DNA from: Clostridiales bacterium
GTDB taxonomy: Bacteria > Bacillota > Clostridia > Peptostreptococcales > Anaerovoracaceae
Direction: 5' to 3'
DNA length: 7,229 nucleotides
NCBI GenBank assembly: GCA_012735285.1
Contig: JAAYHT010000272.1
Location: 1-7,229 of the forward strand
Shown piece after piece: positions 1 to 5,877 of the stretch. The notes below the pieces were generated by a model, which was not told the DNA's origin, made no database searches, and was given only the letters and a program-made list of their open reading frames with translations. Position 1 is the stretch's first letter. Every line of letters starts with the position of its first letter. The position numbers and the translations under genes were made by a program.

Positions 1-64
1 ACTATACACCCTTAGGATATTTCTTTTTCAATAGTTGTAAAATAGTAGAGGAGAATTAGTGTAA

Positions 65-661
65 ATGATTGTAGTAGCAGCAACACAAAACAAGCATAAG
101 ATTGCGGAAATAGATGCAATTATGAAGCCCTTTGGTTATAAAGTAATTTCCCGTGCAGAAGCTGGTGTGCCAGATATTGAAATTGAGGAAGACGGCGATA
201 CTTTTGAAGAGAATTCACTAAAAAAGGCTATGGAAATACATAAACTCTGCGGTGAAATAACGATAGCAGACGATTCGGGGCTTATGGTGGACATCCTTGA
301 TGGTGCACCGGGTGTTCACTCATCAAGGTTTGCAGGTGAAGAGGGAAACGATGAAAAGAACAATCAAAAACTTTTAAAACTACTATCTAATATACCTATT
401 GAGCAAAGAACTGCCAAGTTTGTATCAGTAATAACTATGGTGTTTTCAGTGGATAGGGTAGTTGTTGCAAGGGGAGAATGCAAGGGTCATATATTATTCG
501 AACCCAGGGGTGAAAACGGCTTTGGATATGACCCCTTATTTGTCCCAGATGGATATGATAAGAGTTTTGGGGAATTATCTTCTGAGGAGAAAAATAAGAT
601 CAGTCATAGGGCAATGGCATTGCAGGCCCTTGAAAAACAACTGAGGTCTCTAAATTTATGA
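65..661 (+). CDS. rdgB: XTP/dITP (non-canonical purine NTP) pyrophosphatase, RdgB/HAM1 family
   Basis: This cytoplasmic house-cleaning enzyme hydrolyses dITP, XTP and ITP to the monophosphate plus pyrophosphate, which keeps deaminated purines out of DNA and RNA. The 198-residue length is normal for the family. Visible motifs are the N-terminal nucleotide-binding TQNKHK (residues 7-12), GDTFEENSLKKA (44-55), the catalytic ADDSGL (68-73, with the acidic pair D69/D70), APGVHSSRFAG (81-91), GFGYDPLF (152-159) and KISHRA near the C-terminus (178-183). All expected active-site blocks are present, so it should be functional. The ATG at 65 is preceded by AGAGGAG at 47-53, an 11-base gap that is slightly long but acceptable, and the protein starts directly with the beta strand leading to the TQNK motif, as family members do. 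Its stop overlaps the next start (ATGA, 658-661), so the two genes are probably translationally coupled. The upstream neighbour lies outside the window. Confidence 0.97.
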   Translation: MIVVAATQNKHKIAEIDAIMKPFGYKVISRAEAGVPDIEIEEDGDTFEENSLKKAMEIHKLCGEITIADDSGLMVDILDGAPGVHSSRFAGEEGNDEKNNQKLLKLLSNIPIEQRTAKFVSVITMVFSVDRVVVARGECKGHILFEPRGENGFGYDPLFVPDGYDKSFGELSSEEKNKISHRAMALQALEKQLRSLNL

Positions 662-1482
662 ATAAAAAAAGAGTTAAGGATATATTAACAAATGTATTTG
701 TGAGAATGCAAAAACCTTACTACCAGGGGGTTGCGGCTGAGCTTGCATTCTTTTTTCTTATGTCAATGGTACCCCTGTTCATCATATTAGGTGAATTCCT
801 GGGTGTGTTCTCTGTATCCTTGGAGATCATCACTGATCTACTAGAAGATTATATATCTGAGGATGTATTTATCGACATAAGTCAATACTTTGTTCATACT
901 CCTTCTGGTACAGTAAATATATTTTTTATTTTATTCGCCCTGTGGTCTGCATCTAAAGCACAATATTCTATGATACGTATAGCCAACTACACTTTTACAG
1001 GGTTAAATACAGGAATGGGTTTCATAAGAGAGAGGATAAGGGCAATTGTGAGTGTAATAATCACTATTGTACTTATAGCCTTTAGTTTGGTGATCTTAGT
1101 TTACGCTGAGCCCCTGATGATGTTTCTAGGCTATTATGTTAATAATGTCTTAGGTGCGCATTTTAGTTATAATCAGGTCTGGTACGCTTTGAGATGGCCC
1201 TTAGGATTAGCCATATATTTCTTTACAATCAGCTTTATCTACTATTTACTGCCTACTAAGAAATTGCCCTATAAAAAAATGATCCCGGGAAGTATTTTAA
1301 CTTCAGCCGGGATGCTTATTTCAACCTGGATTTATTCCTATTATATAAACCGTTTCTCAAATTACGATCTTCTCTATGGTAGCCTTGCTACAATAGTGGG
1401 TCTTTTGATCTGGTTCTATATTCTAGGCTTTGTCATAGTCATAGGGATTGTTTTCAATGCAGCCATAGAAGAAACTAGATAA
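658..1482 (+). CDS. YihY/BrkB family inner-membrane protein (formerly mis-called RNase BN)
   Basis: This is an integral membrane protein of the YihY/virulence factor BrkB (UPF0761) family. Older annotations call such proteins ribonuclease BN, but that activity belongs to an unrelated enzyme, and the cellular role of the family is not settled. The 274 residues contain about six hydrophobic segments, roughly at 26-52, 84-100, 127-150, 177-198, 208-230 and 240-268. Family hallmarks are GVAAELAFFFLMSMVPLF (24-41), LWSASKAQYSMIRIAN (95-110, the usual 'lWsas...alN' block), the IPGSILTSAG segment (209-218) and the C-terminal YGSLATIVGLLIWFY (240-254). The start overlaps the rdgB stop by four bases; a GAGG at 643-646 inside the end of rdgB can serve as ribosome binding site. 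It is probably cotranscribed with rdgB. Its stop lies within the 3' end of the opposing serA gene, and no terminator is visible before that gene begins. Family assignment is firm; function is not. Confidence 0.93.
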   Translation: MNKKRVKDILTNVFVRMQKPYYQGVAAELAFFFLMSMVPLFIILGEFLGVFSVSLEIITDLLEDYISEDVFIDISQYFVHTPSGTVNIFFILFALWSASKAQYSMIRIANYTFTGLNTGMGFIRERIRAIVSVIITIVLIAFSLVILVYAEPLMMFLGYYVNNVLGAHFSYNQVWYALRWPLGLAIYFFTISFIYYLLPTKKLPYKKMIPGSILTSAGMLISTWIYSYYINRFSNYDLLYGSLATIVGLLIWFYILGFVIVIGIVFNAAIEETR

Positions 1483-2632
1483 CGCGAACTGAGATAATCC
1501 CTTCAACGTCGCTCAAAGCTTCTTTTATTTGATTTTCATCAATATTAGAATCCACATCTACTAGAGTAACGGCATAGTCCCCTTTGCTTCTGTTTACAAG
1601 ATCACTGATATTGACATTCATGTCTGCAAGAATTCCAGTAATTTTCCCAAGCATAGCCGGTATATTTTTGTTCAAAACTACCAGGCGGGCCTTTGTAGTG
1701 CATAATCCCATATTAATAGTTGGAAAGTTCACTGAGTTTTTAATGTTTCCGTTTTCAAGGAAGTCCATCAGTTCCTCGACGGCCATCATGGCACAGTTAA
1801 CCTCGGATTCATAAGTTGAAGCCCCTAAGTGAGGTATGCAGATCACCTGGTCATTATCTAAATAGGCTTCGCTGGGGAAGTCGGTGACATAGGTACGTAT
1901 TATACCTTTGTCAATGGCCTTTAAAACGTCTTCTTCTTTTACAATCTGATCTCTTGAAAAGTTCAGCAGGCAAACGTCTTTTTTCATCTTTAGGAGACGT
2001 TCTTTGTTTATCATTTCTTTTGTATCTTGCATAAAAGGCACATGAATTGTAACGTAGTCACACAAGGGTAGCAGTGAGTCAAGTGACTCATGAAGTTCTA
2101 CCTTACTTGATAGTGCATGTGCGTGCTCAATTGTTAGATAAGGGTCATAGCCAAGAACCTTCATTCCTAAACACTCGGCGGCATTAGCAACCAGTACGCC
2201 TATAGAACCCAGTCCTATAACGCCGAGGGTTTTACCCTTGATTTCATGTCCTGAAAATTTCGATTTATTTTTCTCTACTGTTTTTGGAATGTCGCTTTTC
2301 AATGTTTTTGTCCATGCAATAGCGCTAGTTAAATTCCTTGCTGCCATGAGCATACCGGTAAGCACCAGCTCTTTAACTGCGTTAGCATTGGCTCCTGGAG
2401 TATTGAATACTACAATACCCTCTTGGGAACATCTTTCTAGTGGTATATTATTGACACCGGCCCCTGCTCTGGCGATAGCAAGCAGATTGGGTGAGAATTC
2501 CATGGATTTCATATCATGGCTTCTAACTATAATAGCGTGTGCTTCATTAATATCATCGACTAGTTCGTAATCATCTGTAAAGCATGAAAGTCCTTTGGGA
2601 GAAATATGGTTAAGTTTAGCTATTTTAAACAT
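1475..2632 (-). CDS. serA: D-3-phosphoglycerate dehydrogenase, short ACT-domain form
   Basis: SerA oxidises 3-phosphoglycerate to 3-phosphohydroxypyruvate with NAD, the committed step of L-serine synthesis. The order is: substrate-binding part with ARAGAGVNNIP (54-64) and NTPGANANAVKELVLTG (77-93); a Rossmann NAD domain with GxGxxG at 140-145 (GLGSIG) and the ribose-binding acid D163; the catalytic Arg at R227 (NFSRDQIV); TDFPSE at 250-255, where most relatives have a DVFxxEP-like motif; catalytic H268 in PHLGAST; and an ACT domain from about 315 to the end. At 385 residues it lacks the extra intervening domain of long SerA types. In the ACT domain, N321-x-N323 occupies the place of the E. 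coli serine-contacting His-x-Asn pair, so feedback control may differ (inference from motif position). The start at 2632 has a strong AAGGAGT (2641-2647, minus strand) with an 8-base gap. The gene follows serC by 18 bases and overlaps the end of the opposing membrane protein gene by 8 bases. Another 2-hydroxyacid dehydrogenase function is possible, but the serC linkage makes SerA very likely. Confidence 0.95.
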   Translation of the reverse strand: MFKIAKLNHISPKGLSCFTDDYELVDDINEAHAIIVRSHDMKSMEFSPNLLAIARAGAGVNNIPLERCSQEGIVVFNTPGANANAVKELVLTGMLMAARNLTSAIAWTKTLKSDIPKTVEKNKSKFSGHEIKGKTLGVIGLGSIGVLVANAAECLGMKVLGYDPYLTIEHAHALSSKVELHESLDSLLPLCDYVTIHVPFMQDTKEMINKERLLKMKKDVCLLNFSRDQIVKEEDVLKAIDKGIIRTYVTDFPSEAYLDNDQVICIPHLGASTYESEVNCAMMAVEELMDFLENGNIKNSVNFPTINMGLCTTKARLVVLNKNIPAMLGKITGILADMNVNISDLVNRSKGDYAVTLVDVDSNIDENQIKEALSDVEGIISVRVI

Positions 2633-2650
2633 TCTGAATCACTCCTTGCG

Positions 2651-3742
2651 TCATCGTTTATTGTTCTGTTCAAATTTCTTCATATAGGAGATTAAAGCCT
2701 TAACGCCCTCTATTGGCATTGCATTGTATATGCTGGCACGCATACCTCCGACTGTTCTGTGTCCGCCAAGGTTAACCAAACCTTCTTGTTTTGCACCCTC
2801 TATGAACTTCTTATCGAGTTCAGGATCACCGGTTACAAAGACTACATTCATAATAGATCGATCCTTTTTCTCAACGGGACATTTGAACAAGTCGCTTTCA
2901 TCTATAGCCTTGTAAAGGAGTGCTGCCTTTTCTTCATTCATCTCTTGTATTGCTTTTACTCCCCCTTGTGATTTTATCCATTCTAGTGTTAAACCAGCCA
3001 TATATATGGAGTAACAGGGTGGAGTGTTATATAGGGAAGAGTTTTCACTATGGGTTTTATAATCCAGCATAATAGGAGTATCCTCAGGAGCAAAACCTAT
3101 TAAATCTTCCCTTATTATCACAATCGTTAGTCCTGCGGGGCCTATGTTTTTCTGGGCACCTGCAAAGACCAACCCAAACTTTGTTATATCTATCTCTTCG
3201 GATAATATCATAGATGATATATCGGCAACAAGGGGCGCTTTAGCCTCAGGTAGCTCGGTATACCTTGTGCCGTAGATAGTGTTGTTGTAGGTTATATAAA
3301 GGTAATCTGAGTCCTCAGAGAGCATGTCCTTACTTATTTCCGGTATATAGGAAAACATCTTGTCTTCTGATGATGCAACGATATTTACTTCACCATACTT
3401 AGATGCCTCCTTGGCAGCTTTCTTTGCCCAGGAACCGGTTATAACGTAGTCTGCTTTCTTGTATTTTCTAAACAAGTTAATTGGAATCATGGAAAACTGA
3501 AGTGTACCTCCACCTTGTAAAAACAGAACCTTATAGGAGTCTGGTATAGACATTAATTCGCGAAGGTCTTGCTCTGTTTTCTCAATTATATTTAAAAAAT
3601 CCTTAGATCTATGGCTCATTTCCATAACGGACATCCCGCTACCTCTATAGTTAAGCATTTCTTTTGCTGCTTTTTCCAAAACGGGAACAGGGAGAGTCGA
3701 TGGCCCTGCTGAAAAATTATATACTCTATTATCTGTATTCAT
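2651..3742 (-). CDS. serC: Phosphoserine aminotransferase
   Basis: SerC is a PLP enzyme that transfers the amino group of glutamate to 3-phosphohydroxypyruvate, giving phosphoserine; it uses the product of SerA, encoded just downstream. The 363-residue length fits the family. Visible blocks are YNFSAGPSTLP (8-18), EMSHRSKDF (41-49), QGGGTLQFSMIPINL (76-90, cofactor phosphate region), NNTIYGTRY (153-161), the ADISS block (173-177), the Schiff-base lysine K198 in FAGAQKNIGPAGLT (193-206), YNTPPCYSIYM (238-248) and the C-terminal GGHRTVGGMRASIYNAMP (326-343), which carries the substrate-contacting H328/R329 and R335. The start at 3742 is fixed by GGAGG (3751-3755, minus strand) with an 8-base gap. 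It is the first gene of a serC-serA operon; a likely promoter with an extended -10 element lies just upstream inside a 10-bp inverted repeat. The third serine-pathway enzyme, phosphoserine phosphatase, is not in this window. Confidence 0.97.
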   Translation of the reverse strand: MNTDNRVYNFSAGPSTLPVPVLEKAAKEMLNYRGSGMSVMEMSHRSKDFLNIIEKTEQDLRELMSIPDSYKVLFLQGGGTLQFSMIPINLFRKYKKADYVITGSWAKKAAKEASKYGEVNIVASSEDKMFSYIPEISKDMLSEDSDYLYITYNNTIYGTRYTELPEAKAPLVADISSMILSEEIDITKFGLVFAGAQKNIGPAGLTIVIIREDLIGFAPEDTPIMLDYKTHSENSSLYNTPPCYSIYMAGLTLEWIKSQGGVKAIQEMNEEKAALLYKAIDESDLFKCPVEKKDRSIMNVVFVTGDPELDKKFIEGAKQEGLVNLGGHRTVGGMRASIYNAMPIEGVKALISYMKKFEQNNKR

Positions 3743-3755
3743 AACCTAAGCCTCC

Positions 3756-3795
3756 AAATACAATATTCTTTAGTATAACACAAAGTATTGTATTT
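3756..3795. repeat. Perfect 10-bp inverted repeat around the serCA promoter (operator candidate)
   Basis: The arms are AAATACAATA at 3756-3765 and TATTGTATTT at 3786-3795, separated by 20 bases. The arm centres are 30 bp apart, close to three helical turns. Read toward serC, one arm fills the spacer next to the predicted -35 and the other begins near the predicted transcription start, so a dimeric or looped regulator bound to both could block initiation. It could instead fold as a weak AT hairpin in RNA. The role is inferred from position; no regulator is identified, and AT-rich intergenic DNA yields some repeats by chance. Confidence 0.45.
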
Positions 3796-3800
3796 TTCTA
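3772..3800 (-). promoter_or_regulatory. Predicted sigma-A-type promoter for serC-serA
   Basis: On the minus strand, TATACT (3777 down to 3772) is preceded by TGT, giving an extended -10 (TGn). Seventeen bases further upstream is TAGAAA (3800 down to 3795), which matches four of six positions of TTGACA. Transcription would start near 3765, leaving a leader of about 23 bases that contains the GGAGG of serC. A leader this short leaves no room for a T-box or riboswitch. Confidence 0.55.
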
Positions 3801-3889
3801 TTCTATTATTTGATTTTCATAATCGTTTAGATTATATTTATAAGGTTTATTTAAACTGTGGAGGATAAACTTGTTCTATCTAGTAAATA

Positions 3890-3918
3890 TTGCTTTTAAA
3901 AAAATCATATGTTAAAAT
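3890..3918 (+). promoter_or_regulatory. Predicted sigma-A-type promoter for the TRAP transporter operon
   Basis: TTGCTT (3890-3895), a 17-base spacer and TAAAAT (3913-3918) form a good vegetative promoter. TGT just before the -10 (3910-3912) makes it an extended -10. The start point would be near 3925, leaving a leader of about 95 bases before dctQ. An alternative -35-like TTGACT at 3920-3925 has no convincing -10 at the right distance (GTTGAT at 3943), so the upstream pair is preferred. No -24/-12 sigma-54 element was seen. Confidence 0.55.
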
Positions 3919-3936
3919 ATTGACTAATAATATATC

Positions 3937-3947
3937 TCAACGGTTGA
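3937..3947. promoter_or_regulatory. Short palindrome in the TRAP operon leader (operator candidate)
   Basis: TCAAC-G-GTTGA is a perfect palindrome with 5-bp arms and a one-base centre, lying about 12 to 22 bases downstream of the predicted start point. A repressor bound here could block the TRAP operon, a common arrangement for catabolic uptake operons. It is short, and a chance occurrence is possible. No regulator gene is in the window to pair it with. Confidence 0.3.
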
Positions 3948-4019
3948 TGAAAGGGGATTTTTTAATTGAACTAAATGTAATAAAATGTCAAAATTAATGT
4001 ATTTTGGAGGAATTACATA

Positions 4020-4526
4020 ATGCGTACTTTTAATAAGATTATAGACGCATGTCTCTTGGCCCTTGCAGCAATTGCCGGTGTATTAATTCTAGTTCTGCTT
4101 ATAATGGTGGCTTTTGCTACCTTGTCTCGTTATCTCGTCAATAAGCCCTATGCATTCCTAATCGATTACTCAGCCTACGCATTAGTATATATTACGTTTT
4201 TCGGAGCCCCCTGGCTCTATAGTAAACGCGGACATGTAAGATTAGATCTATTACTTAATGCGTTACCTGAGAGAATAAAGCCAGCCTGGGTGGCAGCAAC
4301 AGACATCGTAGTTTGTCTTGTATGTATTCTTGCTTTTGTAGTCAGCTTTGATGTGACAATGACCTCCTATAAAACTGGCGTAATTGTTTCTGATTATTTA
4401 TCAACCCCTAAATGGATTTTACTTTTCCCCATCCCTATAGCTACATTTTTCTTAGCAATACAAGCTATTCGTAATGCAGCCAAAGAACTGCGGATGAAAG
4501 CCAGCGTTAAAGGGGGGACACTATAA
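4020..4526 (+). CDS. dctQ: TRAP transporter small permease subunit (DctQ family)
   Basis: This is the small membrane subunit of a tripartite ATP-independent periplasmic (TRAP) transporter. It pairs with the large subunit DctM to form the ion-driven permease that accepts substrate from the binding protein DctP. The 168 residues carry four hydrophobic segments, about 9-35, 47-66, 91-112 and 131-153, the usual DctQ layout. The segment from SRYLVNKP (36-43) to FFGAPWLYSKRGHVRLDLLL (60-79) matches the family pattern of 'Ry...nrp...E...flGa...r.g.Hi.vdll'; the common acidic pair in the second helix is represented here only by D49. The start at 4020 is set by GGAGG (4006-4010) with a 9-base gap, and there is an in-frame stop at 3981 upstream. 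It is the first gene of the operon, and its stop shares one base with the dctM start (TAATG), implying coupled synthesis of the two permease subunits. Confidence 0.92.
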   Translation: MRTFNKIIDACLLALAAIAGVLILVLLIMVAFATLSRYLVNKPYAFLIDYSAYALVYITFFGAPWLYSKRGHVRLDLLLNALPERIKPAWVAATDIVVCLVCILAFVVSFDVTMTSYKTGVIVSDYLSTPKWILLFPIPIATFFLAIQAIRNAAKELRMKASVKGGTL

Positions 4527-5845
4527 TGGAGTGGGCGGTAATACTAATCATATTAATATCTAGTCTGATTGCAGTGATGTTTTTAGGCGTACCTGTTGCC
4601 TTTACTTTCATGTTAGTTACAAGCATTGCAATCTTTTTACTTTATGGGGATGCAGGTCTAAAACAATGGATTTTAGGAATGCAGAGTCAGTTGGGGAAAT
4701 TCGCTTTTGCACCGATTCCCTTTTTTGTTATTATGGGAGAGGTATTTTTTCGGTCTGGAATAATCACGCAAACCATGGACTCCCTATCAGTTATAGTACG
4801 GCGTATACCGGGACGATTAAGTGTAATTACATTGCTAGGTGGGGGGATTTTTGCTTCTCTTAGCGGATCATCCCTTGCCAATACAGCTATGTTCGGATCC
4901 TTAATGATGCCGGAGATGATGCGTAGGGGATATTCAAAGGAAATGACAACAGGATCTATCATAGCATCAGGTGCACTTGCGATGATCATCCCTCCAAGCA
5001 ATTTAGTAGTAATGATGGGAGGTATTGCTGGTATTTCTGTTGCAGCAATTCTGATTGGTGCAATCCTTCCTGGCCTTTTGCTTTTAGTAATGTACATAGG
5101 CTATGTTGTTATTTCTTGTATTCGCAATCCATCTTTAGCACCAAACACTGAAGAAGATGAATTTGAAGAAGTATTTACTAACGCAGACAAGCTAAAGACA
5201 TTTGCCCGCGATATTCTTCCTTTACTGTTAGTTTTTGTTGCTGTAATCGGAATAATTTTTTCCGGAATTGGGACAGCTACTGAAGCAGCATCCTTTGGTG
5301 CTTTAGCTGCCTATCTTCTAGCAATAATTTATCGTAAATTTAATTTAAAACTTGTTATACAGACAGTGATAGGTTCACTTAAAACAACAACCATGTTGAT
5401 GTTGATAATAAGTGCCTCCGCTGGATTTTCTCAGGTGTTATCGATGACTGGTGCCAGCAGGAATGCTGTTATGGTGATAACGCAAAACATAGAAAGTCAG
5501 GCCCTTATACTTTTTATAATGCTCATAATTCTCTTCGTGCTGGGCCTATTCATGACACAGGCAGCGATTATGATGATATGTCTTCCTCTTTTCATGCCAA
5601 TTGTCCATGCCTTTGGTATCAACGAAATTTGGTTCGCTGTTATCTTTTTAATTTTATTGCAAGTAGGTCAGTTTACACCGCCAGTTGGCATGTCGCTATT
5701 TGTGATGAAAAGCGTATCACCGCCGGAGGTAACTTTACAGCATATTATTAAGGGAGCTATCCCTTTTGTAATTCTCGATATGCTTGCCGTGCTAATCATT
5801 ATTCTCATACCTCAAATAGTTACTGTTTTGCCTAGCCTGTTGTAG
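4526..5845 (+). CDS. dctM: TRAP transporter large permease subunit (DctM family)
   Basis: DctM is the large, transporting membrane subunit of the TRAP system, using a sodium or proton gradient to bring in the substrate. The 439 residues fit the family and are mostly hydrophobic, with a dozen or so potential membrane segments and a charged cytoplasm-like loop at about 203-228. Family motifs are PIPFFVIMGEVFFRSG (63-78), the SGSSLANTAMFGSLMMPEM run (113-131) followed by RRGYSKEM (133-140), LAMIIPPSNLVVMMGG (151-166), the GTATEAASFGALAA stretch (249-262), MTQAAIMMICLPLFMPIV (343-360) and QFTPPVGMSLFVMKS (382-396). In the block at 343-360 many relatives have an Asp where this protein has T344, a possible subfamily difference. 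Translation starts at the ATG sharing a base with the dctQ stop; the G-run AAGGGGGGA at 4510-4518 supplies the ribosome binding site. A terminator-like hairpin followed by eight T bases overlaps its 3' end. Confidence 0.95.
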   Translation: MEWAVILIILISSLIAVMFLGVPVAFTFMLVTSIAIFLLYGDAGLKQWILGMQSQLGKFAFAPIPFFVIMGEVFFRSGIITQTMDSLSVIVRRIPGRLSVITLLGGGIFASLSGSSLANTAMFGSLMMPEMMRRGYSKEMTTGSIIASGALAMIIPPSNLVVMMGGIAGISVAAILIGAILPGLLLLVMYIGYVVISCIRNPSLAPNTEEDEFEEVFTNADKLKTFARDILPLLLVFVAVIGIIFSGIGTATEAASFGALAAYLLAIIYRKFNLKLVIQTVIGSLKTTTMLMLIISASAGFSQVLSMTGASRNAVMVITQNIESQALILFIMLIILFVLGLFMTQAAIMMICLPLFMPIVHAFGINEIWFAVIFLILLQVGQFTPPVGMSLFVMKSVSPPEVTLQHIIKGAIPFVILDMLAVLIIILIPQIVTVLPSLL

Positions 5846-5860
5846 CGGGCAATTTTTTTT
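5828..5860 (+). terminator. Terminator-like hairpin and T8 tract between dctM and dctP (possible attenuator)
   Basis: TTGCCT (5828-5833) and GC (5835-5836) pair with GC (5845-5846) and GGGCAA (5847-5852), with one T-G pair, a bulged A at 5834 and an 8-base loop. The stem is followed at once by T8 (5853-5860), the classic layout of an intrinsic terminator. The dctM stop codon (5843-5845) lies in the loop and the start of the right arm, so a ribosome finishing dctM would cover the hairpin and could prevent it forming. The ribosome binding site of dctP begins at 5862. It may be a partial terminator or attenuator, or an mRNA processing or stability element. Confidence 0.5.
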
Positions 5861-5877
5861 GAAAGGAGAATATATTA

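Noticed and set aside
3..59. Open frame from the window edge to a TAG at 57-59 (18 codons), possibly the end of an upstream gene
   Set aside because: The translated tail (YTPLGYFFFNSCKIVEEN) matches no family I recognise, including RNase PH, a common rdgB neighbour. A stretch this short stays open by chance easily, although its overlap with the rdgB ribosome binding site would be compatible with a real gene end.
2238..2570. 110-codon plus-strand frame inside serA
   Set aside because: It lies antisense to the conserved SerA substrate and NAD domains and shows no family features or translation signals. It is a coding shadow.
3871..3915. Mini-ORF (TTG start, 14 codons) after a GGAGG at 3860-3864
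   Set aside because: It overlaps the predicted TRAP promoter, uses a rare start, encodes no recognisable peptide, and sits upstream of the predicted transcription start.
3743..4019. Possible T-box, riboswitch or other structured RNA in the serC/dctQ intergenic region
   Set aside because: The serC leader is only about 23 bases from the predicted start. On the dctQ side I found no T-box core sequence, no terminator-antiterminator pair and no recognisable riboswitch motif.
4687..5097. 136-codon minus-strand frame inside dctM
   Set aside because: It is antisense to a strongly conserved DctM region, its product resembles no known protein, and it lacks a convincing ribosome binding site. It is a coding shadow.
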